Positions 1-7,752 of a stretch of DNA of 64,000 nt are shown here, one piece after another; the stretch's first letter is position 1; each line of letters opens with the position of its first letter. Below the pieces are notes generated by a model. That model saw only the letters and a list, made by a program, of their open reading frames with translations. It was not told the origin of the DNA and made no database searches. Both the position numbers and the translations under genes were made by a program. The stretch comes from Lentzea terrae (GTDB lineage: Bacteria > Actinomycetota > Actinomycetes > Mycobacteriales > Pseudonocardiaceae). Location: assembly GCF_003265345.1 (NCBI RefSeq), contig NZ_QFWW01000001.1, positions 387,852 through 451,851 on the forward strand, read 5' to 3'.

Positions 1-172
1 CGGCCACCGCGACCAGTGCTCCGACGGCCGGGTCGTCGCACGGAGCGGGGCCCCAGGCCACCGTCACGTACTGGGTCGCCGTGAACGTGACGCCGGCGAC
101 GAACACGAGCAGGGCCAGCTCGCGACCCAGTGCCACCACTCGCGGCGACGCCAGGGCGTGAACTGCGCTCAT
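1..172 (-). CDS. Partial gene for an unrecognised membrane-associated protein
   Basis: The window starts inside this gene, so only the first 57 codons are visible, reading from an ATG at 172 towards position 1. Residues about 17-35 form a hydrophobic stretch rich in Leu, Val, Phe and Ala, which suggests a membrane segment, followed by a short loop (W-G-P-A-P-C-D-D) and the start of a second hydrophobic stretch. I do not recognise the family. It reads in the same direction as the secreted protein gene 33 bases upstream of its start, so the two may share a transcript. Only the N-terminus can be judged. Confidence 0.5.
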   Translation of the reverse strand, partial: MSAVHALASPRVVALGRELALLVFVAGVTFTATQYVTVAWGPAPCDDPAVGALVAVA

Positions 173-204
173 GTCTGGGTGTACGTACAGCGTCACCGAC
201 TGGT

Positions 205-687
205 TTAGGCCGGTGCCTTCTGCACCGGCGACAGGCAGTAGGTGGTGGGCGGTTCGGGGTAGACGATCGAGATCAGGTCGTCGCCGGCGTCCGGGCACTC
301 GGTGTCGCCTCCTGCGGCCTGGATCACCTTCGCGACCTTGACCGTCTCGTCACCGGAACAGGCCGACCGGCCCCAGCTGTCGTCGTTGTCGGCCGGCTGG
401 TAGCAGGCGCCCTCGACGAGGTTGGGCAGCAGGCAGAGCTTGCCGCCGGAGCGCGCCACCTGGATGTACTCGTCGTCACCGCCGGGGCAGCTCGTGCCGG
501 TGTCGGCGAGCACCTTGCCGACCTTGAACCGCGCGTTCTCGGCGGTGCAGCCGGTGGTCGCGAGGTCGGGGTTGCCGGTGAGGCACTCCCCCGCCTTGGC
601 CTGGGGCCCACCGGCGAACTGGATGACGGCGAACGCCGTGGCCGCGACGACCACCACCACCGCACTGAGCAGGACTGGTTTTCTCAT
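205..687 (-). CDS. Secreted or membrane-anchored small protein, LppU-like
   Basis: A 160-residue protein. The N-terminus (M-R-K-P, then a hydrophobic core at about residues 6-25) is an uncleaved anchor or Sec signal. The rest contains repeated short modules of the type 'GECL..G...C', 'TSCPGGDDEYIQVA', 'ACYQP.DNDDSWGRSACSGDE' and 'TECPDAGDDLISIV', with paired cysteines likely to form disulfides outside the cell. This cysteine spacing resembles the actinobacterial LppU/SCO3897-type proteins; the function of that family is unknown. It is transcribed divergently from the antiporter gene at 825, with 137 bases between them. Confidence 0.65.
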   Translation of the reverse strand: MRKPVLLSAVVVVVAATAFAVIQFAGGPQAKAGECLTGNPDLATTGCTAENARFKVGKVLADTGTSCPGGDDEYIQVARSGGKLCLLPNLVEGACYQPADNDDSWGRSACSGDETVKVAKVIQAAGGDTECPDAGDDLISIVYPEPPTTYCLSPVQKAPA

Positions 688-824
688 GTTCAGGGGTACG
701 GCTGTGACGCACGACGCAGGCGACGGAGAACGTCTTCACGATGGAGACGATGGAAGACTTGATTTTTCCGACGACCCGTGAGACCCGGCCCCTGCTCCAG
801 TCCTCTTAGGACGCATCGGCGAAG

Positions 825-2096
825 ATGAGGCACATGAACTCCCTGCTCCTCGCCGCCGCGTTCGCCATGGTCGTCAGGTCGCTCGCGGCGAACCGGCTGG
901 ACCGGTTGAACCTCGGCGCGCCGATCCTGATGGTGCTGGCGGGCGTGGCGGTCGGGCTCCTCAACCAGAGCAAGATCGCCGAGGGCCTGAACACCGAGAC
1001 GGCGCAGCACGCGGCGGAGATCATCCTCGCGGTGCTGCTCTTCGTCGACGCCACCGAGGTGCGCGCGGGCCGGCTGTGGGGCGCCTACCCCGGCCTCGTG
1101 AGCCGCGTGCTGCTCGTCGCGATGCCTCTCTCGCTCGCCGCGGCCGCGCTGCTGGGCTGGCTGCTGTTCCCCAGCCTGCCGTGGGCGGTCCTGCTGCTGA
1201 TCGCATGCATCACCGTGCCGACCGACTTCGCCCCGGCGGAGCAGGTGGTGCGCGACCGGGCGCTGTCGGTGCGGGTGCGCACCACGCTGAACCTGGAGAG
1301 CGGGTACAACGACGGCATCGTCTCGCCGCTGTTCCTGTTCGCCCTGATCCTGGCCGGTTCGACGACCGAACAGCGCACGCCGCTCGAGGCGCTGGCGACG
1401 GTGCTGCCGTTCGCCGTCAAGGCGCTCGTCGCCGGTGTGGTGATCGGCACCCTGCTCGGCTGGCTGATGGACCGCGCGCACCAGGCGGGCTGGGTGACCG
1501 CGCAGTCCGGTCGCGTCGCGGTGCTGCTGGCGCCGTTGCTCACCTACACGGCGACGGTCGCCATCGACGGCAACGGCTTCGTGGCCTCGTTCGTCTGCGG
1601 CATCGCGTTCCGCTACGTGCACGGGCTGCTGAAGGCCGCCAGGGTCCGCGCCGGCCGGGCCGACCGCGCCGAGTTCCGCTCCGACGCCCTGAGCTCGGAC
1701 CTGCACCTGCTGGAGGACGTCACGGGCCTGCTGACGATGACCATGTGGTTCGTCGTCGGCATCGCGGCAGTGCTGATCTTCACCTTCGGCATCACGTGGC
1801 AGGACGCGTTGTTCTGCGCCGCGGTCCTCACCGTGATCCGCCTCGTGCCGGTGCTCCTCGCCTTCACCGGGTCGAGGTTGTCCGGCCGGGAGCGCGTGCT
1901 CGTCGCGGCGCTGGGGCCGCGCGGCACCACGACGATCGTGTTCGGACTGCTCGCGTTCAACCGCTTGCCGGACGGCCCCGCCGCCGACACGATCCTGACC
2001 ATCACGGTGGTCTGCGTGCTGGGCAGCGTCCTGCTGCACGGCATCGGAGCGCGGCCGATGGCAGACCTGCTGGCGCCGAGGGGAGACCGCCGATGA
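825..2096 (+). CDS. CPA1-family cation/proton antiporter
   Basis: A 423-residue polytopic membrane protein with about 11-12 hydrophobic helices, the usual core size for bacterial Na+/H+ (or K+/H+) exchangers of the CPA1/NhaP type. The sequence 'NLESGYNDGIVSP' near residue 160 carries the Asn-Asp pair that binds the exchanged ion in this family. There is no long hydrophilic C-terminal tail. An ATG at 834 is an alternative start; neither start has an ideal ribosome site. The stop codon overlaps the start of the RraA-like gene (ATGA at 2093-2096), so the two are translationally coupled, although no functional link is obvious. Confidence 0.85.
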   Translation: MRHMNSLLLAAAFAMVVRSLAANRLDRLNLGAPILMVLAGVAVGLLNQSKIAEGLNTETAQHAAEIILAVLLFVDATEVRAGRLWGAYPGLVSRVLLVAMPLSLAAAALLGWLLFPSLPWAVLLLIACITVPTDFAPAEQVVRDRALSVRVRTTLNLESGYNDGIVSPLFLFALILAGSTTEQRTPLEALATVLPFAVKALVAGVVIGTLLGWLMDRAHQAGWVTAQSGRVAVLLAPLLTYTATVAIDGNGFVASFVCGIAFRYVHGLLKAARVRAGRADRAEFRSDALSSDLHLLEDVTGLLTMTMWFVVGIAAVLIFTFGITWQDALFCAAVLTVIRLVPVLLAFTGSRLSGRERVLVAALGPRGTTTIVFGLLAFNRLPDGPAADTILTITVVCVLGSVLLHGIGARPMADLLAPRGDRR

Positions 2097-2692
2097 CCGA
2101 CCTGCTCACCCGCTTCCGCCGGGTCGACACGACCGCCATCTGCGACGCCGACCGCACCACCAGGGTCCTGGACAGCGCGATCCGCCCCCGGTCCGCCGCA
2201 GTGCGCATCTGCGGCCCGGCGTTCACCGTCCGCTGCCGGGAGGACTTCCTGGGCGTGCTGCGAGCGGTGGAGACGGCGTCGCCCGGCAGCGTGATCGTCG
2301 TCGACGGCGGAGCGCGCGAGACGGCATTCGGCGGCGAGCTGTTCGCGCGGGCGGGCCTGGCGCGGTCGCTCGGCGGCATCGTCGTCGACGGCGGCTACCG
2401 CGACATGTCCTACGTCTCGACCTGCGCGCTTCCGGTCTACAGCCGGTTCGTCACCCCGCGGGCCGGCACCGCGTCGCAGCCCGGTGAGCTGCAGGTGCCC
2501 GTGACGTGCGGCGGGGTCGTGGTCAGTCCGGGGGATCTCGTCCTGGCCGACGACGAAGGTCTCGTCGTGGTCGATCCCGCCCGCGTTGACGCCCTGCTCG
2601 ACGCTGCTCAGGCCATCAAGGACCGGGAGCACGGGGTGATCGAGCTGCTGAACGGCGGGGCGTCGTTGAGCGAGGCGTTGGGCCTGGAGTGA
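2093..2692 (+). CDS. RraA-like protein (HMG/CHA aldolase / demethylmenaquinone methyltransferase-like fold)
   Basis: A 199-residue protein of the RraA fold. Conserved features are 'VIVVDGGARETAFGGELFARAG', where the GGE region shapes the active site, and 'GIVVDGGYRDM' near residue 100, whose Arg-Asp pair binds metal and carboxylate in class II pyruvate aldolases. The family includes 4-hydroxy-4-methyl-2-oxoglutarate aldolase/oxaloacetate decarboxylase and the E. coli RNase E inhibitor RraA. The R-D motif here is compatible with an aldolase/decarboxylase, but the substrate cannot be read from sequence. The start overlaps the antiporter stop by four bases, so translation is probably coupled. 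Confidence 0.75.
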   Translation: MTDLLTRFRRVDTTAICDADRTTRVLDSAIRPRSAAVRICGPAFTVRCREDFLGVLRAVETASPGSVIVVDGGARETAFGGELFARAGLARSLGGIVVDGGYRDMSYVSTCALPVYSRFVTPRAGTASQPGELQVPVTCGGVVVSPGDLVLADDEGLVVVDPARVDALLDAAQAIKDREHGVIELLNGGASLSEALGLE

Positions 2693-2742
2693 TTGCGACG
2701 TTCAGTGCCTAACGACGCACCGCTGAGATGCGATGTAGTGGC

Positions 2743-3105
2743 ATGGCAGAGGAGAAGCACGCAGAGCTGGCACGCCGGTTCAACCGCGACATGGACAGAG
2801 GCGTCGCTGAACTCGCCGCACTCGGATACGACCCGAAGATCTTCCGCACGATGCTGGCCAACCACGGAGCGGTGGAAGCTGCCCGGCGGCTGATCAAGAA
2901 CACGAAGCCGTCGTACGGGCTGTGGGAACTGCAGAAGTTGAACAGGCTCGACACCAGTGTGGAGATGTGGGTGCTGCTCCCCTGGTACGAGCCACTCTTC
3001 GACCAGCCCACCAGGGACCAGGCGAAGCGAAAGCTCCGGCAGCTCGGGGTCGACGTCGACCGCGAGCTCCGGCAGCTCGTTGCCCGGTTCCAGCCGGAAG
3101 GCTAA
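2743..3105 (+). CDS. Small conserved protein with a helical 'LWEL..LD.SVE' domain
   Basis: About 120 residues, cytoplasmic, helical, with no signal or membrane segment. The pattern 'GYDPKIFRTMLANHGAVEAARRLI' followed by 'YGLWELQKLNRLDTSVEMWVL.P.Y..LF' and 'AKRKLRQLGVD' is one I associate with a short conserved region found alone or appended to helicase- and nuclease-like proteins in actinobacteria; its role is not known to me. An in-frame ATG at 2728 is possible, but the one at 2743 gives a more natural N-terminus. It ends convergently with the ABC ATPase gene: the two stop codons overlap in the four bases CTAA at 3102-3105. Confidence 0.6.
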   Translation: MAEEKHAELARRFNRDMDRGVAELAALGYDPKIFRTMLANHGAVEAARRLIKNTKPSYGLWELQKLNRLDTSVEMWVLLPWYEPLFDQPTRDQAKRKLRQLGVDVDRELRQLVARFQPEG

Positions 3106-4262
3106 CGACGCCGGCCGCGTGGCCCGATGCGCCGCCCGTTGTCCAGGTCGAAGAAGTGCAGCTGCTCCAGGCACAGGTGCACCCCGACGTGTTCGCCCTG
3201 CACCGGCCGCACGTCCGGGTGCACCCGCAACGTGAGTTCGCCGGTCCGCAGCTCGTGCAGCCCGCTCGGCTCGACACCCCACGCACCGACGTCGACCGAC
3301 ACCAACGTCTCGTGCCCGTGGTGCTCGAGGTGCCGCACCTGACCCGTCAGCACAGCACCCGACGCCCCGGGTGCGGCCGGCCGCAGGGCTTCGGTCCGGG
3401 CACCGACCGCGATGTCCTCGCCGTCGTAGTGGGCGACGGCACGCGCGCGCATGTCCGGCCACGGCAGGTCGATCACCTGGCCGCCGATGTGCAGGGCCAC
3501 GTGGCTGTCGACGACGACCTGGACGTACGCCTTGAACAGGCTCATGCGCGGGCTGCCCAGGAACGCCGCCACGTGCATGGTCGCGGGGTGGCGGTAGACG
3601 TCGTCCGGCCTACCGAAGTCGTCCAGGACACCGTCGCGCAGGACGGCGATCCGGTCGGCCATCGTCTGGGCCTCGATCTGGTCGTGCGTCACGTACAGCA
3701 CGGTCAAGCCCAGCGAGCGCGCCAGGCAGGCGATTTCCGCGCGCAGACCGGAACGCAGCACGGCGTCCAGATTGGACAGTGGTTCGTCCATCAGCAGCAC
3801 GCGAGGGCCCCGCACGATCGCCCGCGCCATCGCCGCGCGTTGCCGCTGACCGCCGGACAACTCAGCGGGCCGGCGACCCAACAGATCCCCGATGCCGAAC
3901 GCCGAAGCGACCTCGGCGATCCGTTCCGCGCGTTCGTCACGGGGACAACCGCTGACGTCCAGCGGAAACCCGATGTTGTCGGCCACGGAAAGGTGCGGGT
4001 ACAACGCGAAGTCCTGGAACACCATGGACACGCCGCGCGAACGGGCCGGAATGTCGTCGGCGGGTGCGCCGTCCAGCACGACCTGGCCGCGGGTCGGGCG
4101 TTGCAGACCCGCGACCATCCGCAGGATGCTCGACTTGCCGCACCCGGACGGGCCCAGCAGCACCATGAACTCGCCGTCGGCCACGGACAGGCTGACGTCC
4201 CGCACCGCGACCGCGCCGCCGGGGTAGACCAGGCTCACGTCCCGCAGCGCGACGGCGGTCAT
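3102..4262 (-). CDS. ABC transporter ATP-binding protein, sugar importer (MalK/UgpC type), distal copy
   Basis: A 386-residue ATPase for a binding-protein-dependent sugar importer. Walker A 'GPSGCGKSS', signature 'LSGGQRQRAAMARAI', Walker B 'VLLMDEP' and the switch His in 'YVTHDQ' are all present, followed by a C-terminal MOP/TOBE regulatory region ending 'LHFFDLDNGRRI'. It is the last gene of a five-gene minus-strand operon (ATPase, binding protein, two permeases, this ATPase) and its ATG overlaps the upstream permease stop by four bases. It is clearly different from the first ATPase of the operon, so the importer may use a heterodimeric ATPase or two alternative ones. Confidence 0.88.
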   Translation of the reverse strand: MTAVALRDVSLVYPGGAVAVRDVSLSVADGEFMVLLGPSGCGKSSILRMVAGLQRPTRGQVVLDGAPADDIPARSRGVSMVFQDFALYPHLSVADNIGFPLDVSGCPRDERAERIAEVASAFGIGDLLGRRPAELSGGQRQRAAMARAIVRGPRVLLMDEPLSNLDAVLRSGLRAEIACLARSLGLTVLYVTHDQIEAQTMADRIAVLRDGVLDDFGRPDDVYRHPATMHVAAFLGSPRMSLFKAYVQVVVDSHVALHIGGQVIDLPWPDMRARAVAHYDGEDIAVGARTEALRPAAPGASGAVLTGQVRHLEHHGHETLVSVDVGAWGVEPSGLHELRTGELTLRVHPDVRPVQGEHVGVHLCLEQLHFFDLDNGRRIGPRGRRR

Positions 4263-5164
4263 TTCGTCGACCCCGCCAGGACGCCCTGCACGAAGTACTT
4301 CTGGAAGACCAGGAACACCGCGAGCGGCACGATCATCGACAGGAACGCGCCGGTCGCGAGCACGTCGATGTTGGTGCCGAACTGGCGCAGCTGGGCCCGC
4401 AGCGCCACCGTGATCGGCGCCGAGTCCTGGTCCGCGAAGACCAGGGCCACCAGCAGGTCGTTCCACACCCAGAGGAACTGGAAGATCGTCAGCGAGGCGA
4501 TGGCCGGTTTGGCGACCGGGAGCACGACCCGCTTGAAGATCACCCACTCGGTGGCGCCGTCCATCCGCGCGGCCTCGATCAGGTCGCGCGGGATGCCGGC
4601 GAAGAAGTTGCGCAGCAGGAAGATGGCGAACGGCAGCCCGAACGCGACGTGGAACAGCACGACGCCGGTGATGGTGCCGAACAGGCCGAACGCACCGAAC
4701 AGCTTCGCCACCGGGATCAGCGCCACCTGGATCGGCATCACCAGCAAGCCCACGACCACGACGGTCAGCGTCTCGCGGCCGGGAAACTCGATCCACGACA
4801 AGGCGTACGACGCCAGGGACGCCATGACCACGACCAGAACCGTTGCGGGGACAGCGATGTAGAAGGTGTTGAGGAACGACTGCCACACCGCCTGGTTCGC
4901 GACTAGCTCCGCATAGTTGCGCAGGGTCAGCTCGGCGGGCTTGGTGAAGATCGTCCACCAGCCGCTCGCGGTGTTGGCCTGCTCGTCGCGCAACGACGCG
5001 ATCAGCAGGCCGAACACCGGAACCAGCCAGAACACCGCCACGACGGCCAGGAACAGCTGCATGAAACCGTTGCCCAGCCGTCCGAAGACGCGGGACAGCA
5101 CACCTCGGCGAGGTGAACCGGACACGGGCACCTCGATGCGGACCTCTTCGGCCACCAGGGTCAT
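4259..5164 (-). CDS. Sugar ABC transporter permease, MalG-like
   Basis: A 301-residue inner-membrane permease with about six helices. The cytoplasmic coupling motif 'EAARMDGATEWVIFKRVVLPVAKPAI' is the EAA loop (EAA---G---------I-LP) that docks onto the ATPase. The N-terminal cytoplasmic extension is about 25 residues long. It overlaps its neighbours by four bases on both sides (ATGA at 5161-5164 and 4259-4262), which indicates tight translational coupling. Together with the MalF-like permease it forms the channel for the lipoprotein-bound substrate, probably an oligosaccharide. Confidence 0.88.
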   Translation of the reverse strand: MTLVAEEVRIEVPVSGSPRRGVLSRVFGRLGNGFMQLFLAVVAVFWLVPVFGLLIASLRDEQANTASGWWTIFTKPAELTLRNYAELVANQAVWQSFLNTFYIAVPATVLVVVMASLASYALSWIEFPGRETLTVVVVGLLVMPIQVALIPVAKLFGAFGLFGTITGVVLFHVAFGLPFAIFLLRNFFAGIPRDLIEAARMDGATEWVIFKRVVLPVAKPAIASLTIFQFLWVWNDLLVALVFADQDSAPITVALRAQLRQFGTNIDVLATGAFLSMIVPLAVFLVFQKYFVQGVLAGSTK

Positions 5165-6459
5165 GACCGCTCCCGTCGGAATCGGCGGATGTTGAACAGC
5201 ATCGCCGGGGCGACCAGCAGGAACAGGATCACCGCGAGCGCGCTGCCGGCCCCCTGGTCACCGCCGGTGCCGAAGGAGACCTGCCACATCTGCAACGCCA
5301 GCACGTTGGCCTCCTCCTGCGCCGAGCCCGGTGCGATCACGAAGACCAGCTCGAAGATCTTCAGCACGTTGATCACGAGCGTCACGAACACCACCAGCAG
5401 CACCGGCGACAGCAGCGGGACGGTGACGCGGCGGAACACCTGCCACTCCGTCGCGCCGTCGACCCGCGCGGCCTCCAGCGCGTCCCGGGGAATCGCCGAG
5501 AGACCCGCGGCGATGAACGTGATCGCGAACCCGGTCATGATCCAGATCCAGCACGAGATGATCACCGGGGTGATCAGCGACTCGCCGAGCCAGGTCAGGC
5601 CGCGGAACGGCAGCTCGAAGTTCGACAACGGCAGGCGCACCACGACCTCACCCCTCGCCAGGTCGGGGAAGGTGAACCTGCCGTCGTCACCGGTGGTCGT
5701 GCGCGCCACGACCTGCCCGTCCCGCACGGCTTCCACCGCGATGCCCGGCAGCCCGCGCTCGATCCCGTCGATCTTGCCCGCGTTGCCGTTGAGCGACACG
5801 TCCAGCCACACCACGCCGCGCAGCTCGCCGGCACCGGCCTGCGGTGTGGAGGCCGGCAGCGCCTGCGCGGGCACCTGCTGCGCGTTGACTCCCACGAGCG
5901 GCAGCATGATCACGTCACCTGCCTGCGCCGGAGCGTCGGCGGCGAAGCCCGCTTCCGTCTGGGTGTACCCACTGCGCGGCCGGGCGTTGGGGTACTGCGA
6001 CGACGGGCTGAACACGTCGTGCACGCCGACCATGACCGCGTTGACCACGCCCTGGTTCGGGGCTTCCTCGTAGACGAGCCGGAAGATGATGCCGGAGGCG
6101 AACAGCGAGATCGCCATCGGCATGAACAGCACCAGCCGGAACGCGGTCGCCCACCTGATGCGTTCGGTCAGCACGGCGAAGATCAGGCCGAGGCCGGTGA
6201 CGGCCGCCGGGGCGACCACCACCCAGATCACGTTGTTGCGGAACGCGATGAGCGTGCGCTTGTCGGTGAACGTGTTGACGTAGTTGCTCAGACCGACGAA
6301 CTCGTCACCCGTGGCGTCGAAGAAGCTGCGGATCAGGGAGAACACCAACGGGTACAGCACGAGCGCCGCGAGCACGACCAGCGCCGGGAGCAGGAACGGG
6401 ATCGCCTGCCGGGGCGAGCGCCCCGGCGCGGCGTCCACGCTCGAACTGAGCCTTTTCAT
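5161..6459 (-). CDS. Sugar ABC transporter permease, MalF-like, with an inserted extracytoplasmic beta-sandwich domain
   Basis: A 432-residue permease, clearly longer than the usual 290-320 residues. The C-terminal EAA loop 'EAARVDGATEWQVFRRVTVPLLSP' is typical. Between an early transmembrane segment and the core helices lies an insertion at about residues 125-265. Its second half ('GELRGVVWLDVSLNGNAG...GIERGLPGIAVEAVRDGQVVARTTTGDDGRFTFPDL..GEVVVRLP') reads as a carboxypeptidase-regulatory/SdrD-B-like beta-sandwich. By position it corresponds to the periplasmic P2 loop of E. coli MalF, which contacts the binding protein. The start at 6459 follows from the ATGA overlap with the binding-protein gene; longer readings run into that gene in another frame. 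Confidence 0.85.
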   Translation of the reverse strand: MKRLSSSVDAAPGRSPRQAIPFLLPALVVLAALVLYPLVFSLIRSFFDATGDEFVGLSNYVNTFTDKRTLIAFRNNVIWVVVAPAAVTGLGLIFAVLTERIRWATAFRLVLFMPMAISLFASGIIFRLVYEEAPNQGVVNAVMVGVHDVFSPSSQYPNARPRSGYTQTEAGFAADAPAQAGDVIMLPLVGVNAQQVPAQALPASTPQAGAGELRGVVWLDVSLNGNAGKIDGIERGLPGIAVEAVRDGQVVARTTTGDDGRFTFPDLARGEVVVRLPLSNFELPFRGLTWLGESLITPVIISCWIWIMTGFAITFIAAGLSAIPRDALEAARVDGATEWQVFRRVTVPLLSPVLLVVFVTLVINVLKIFELVFVIAPGSAQEEANVLALQMWQVSFGTGGDQGAGSALAVILFLLVAPAMLFNIRRFRRERS

Positions 6460-7742
6460 TTGACGTAAGCCTTCGCCGCGTTGGTCTCCAGCCTCGCCAT
6501 GATCCCGTCGACGTTCTTGGGGTCGGCGAGGAAGTCCTGCAGGTCCTTCCACTCCCCCGCGCCCTTCGTGCCGCCGAACGCCGCCGGCGCCAGGTCGGAC
6601 ATGTCGAACCGCACGTTGTCGCCGGCGTCGACGATGCGCCGCGCGAGGTCCTGGGTCACCTCGTCCGGGTAGGCCGAGGACTTGATGTCCTTGTTGGGCG
6701 AGAGGAATCCGCCCAGACCCGCCCACACCTCACCGGACTCCGGCGAGGCCAGGAACTTCATCAGCTCGGTGGTCGCCTTGTCGTCCTTGAACTGCACGGC
6801 CGTGTCGCCGCCCGCGACCACGGCGTCCTTGCTGCCCGCGACCGACGGGAACGGGAAGAACTTCGCGTCTTCGCCGACCTTCGCCTTCGTGTTCTTGGTG
6901 ATCACGCTCGCCGCGAAGTCCGCGCCGAAGACCATCGCCGCGGTCGGCGACTCACCGAAGACGTTGATCACGGACTTGGGGAACTCGGTCTGCAGCGGAC
7001 CGCCGGCGACCAGCGTCTGCTCGCCCCACAGCTTCGCCAGTTCCTCCAACGCCTTGCGCACGGTCGGGTCGGTCCACGGGATCTCGTGCTTCGCGAGCTT
7101 GTCGTAGTTGTCCGGCCCCGCGGTGCGCAGGTAGACGTTCTCGAACCAGTCGGTCAGCGTCCAGCCGTCCGCACCGCCGACCGACACCGCCGCCAGGCCC
7201 GTCTCCGCGACCGACCTGCTGGTCTTCACCAGGTCGTCCCACGTCGCCGGCGGGGTCGCGCCGATCTGCTGGAAGGCCTTCTCGCTGTACCAGAACGCCG
7301 ACTTGTTCGCCGTCTTGAAGGTGAACCCGTAGAGCTTGCCGTCCACACTGCCGAACTGCTTCCACACCGCCGCGTTGTGCCGGGTGACGGCCTGCTCGAC
7401 CTCAGCGCTGACCGGCTTGAGCGCACCGGCCTTGGCGAACTGGGCGACGAGACCGGGCTGGGCGACCATGCCGACGTTCGGTGGTGTGCCACCCGAGATT
7501 CTCGTCTGCAGCACGGTCGGCAACTCGTCACCGGCGGGCGTGTACTTGACCTCGGCGCCGGTCTTGGCCTTGAACGCCGCCAGCACCTTCTCGAAGCTCT
7601 TCTGCTCGTCACCGGTCCACGGTCCGACTACCTCGATCGTCTGGCCCTTCAGGTCCTCGCCGCTGCCCGCCGCGCCTCCGGTGCACGCGCCCGAACCTGC
7701 GACCGCGGTGAGTGCGAGCAAGGCGATCCACTGCTTCTTCAT
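6456..7742 (-). CDS. ABC transporter sugar-binding lipoprotein
   Basis: A 428-residue extracellular solute-binding protein of family 1. The N-terminus (M-K-K, hydrophobic core, then 'AVAGSGAC') is a lipoprotein signal with the lipidated Cys near residue 20. Mature features include 'GQTIEVVGPWTGDEQKSFEKVLAAFKAKTGAEVKYTP' and 'SGGTPPNVGMVAQPG', typical of oligosaccharide-binding proteins of the alpha-glucoside group. The start at 7742 is preceded by GAG with good spacing on the minus strand. It lies 10 bases downstream of the first ATPase gene, and its stop overlaps the MalF-like permease start. The substrate is not determinable from sequence; alpha-glucosides are a guess. Confidence 0.88.
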   Translation of the reverse strand: MKKQWIALLALTAVAGSGACTGGAAGSGEDLKGQTIEVVGPWTGDEQKSFEKVLAAFKAKTGAEVKYTPAGDELPTVLQTRISGGTPPNVGMVAQPGLVAQFAKAGALKPVSAEVEQAVTRHNAAVWKQFGSVDGKLYGFTFKTANKSAFWYSEKAFQQIGATPPATWDDLVKTSRSVAETGLAAVSVGGADGWTLTDWFENVYLRTAGPDNYDKLAKHEIPWTDPTVRKALEELAKLWGEQTLVAGGPLQTEFPKSVINVFGESPTAAMVFGADFAASVITKNTKAKVGEDAKFFPFPSVAGSKDAVVAGGDTAVQFKDDKATTELMKFLASPESGEVWAGLGGFLSPNKDIKSSAYPDEVTQDLARRIVDAGDNVRFDMSDLAPAAFGGTKGAGEWKDLQDFLADPKNVDGIMARLETNAAKAYVK

Positions 7743-7752
7743 TGAAGCTCCT

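Noticed and set aside
690..2039. Long minus-strand open frame of 449 codons opposite the antiporter
   Set aside because: Gln/Arg/His-rich nonsense composition typical of antisense frames in high-GC DNA; the opposite frame encodes a clear membrane transporter.
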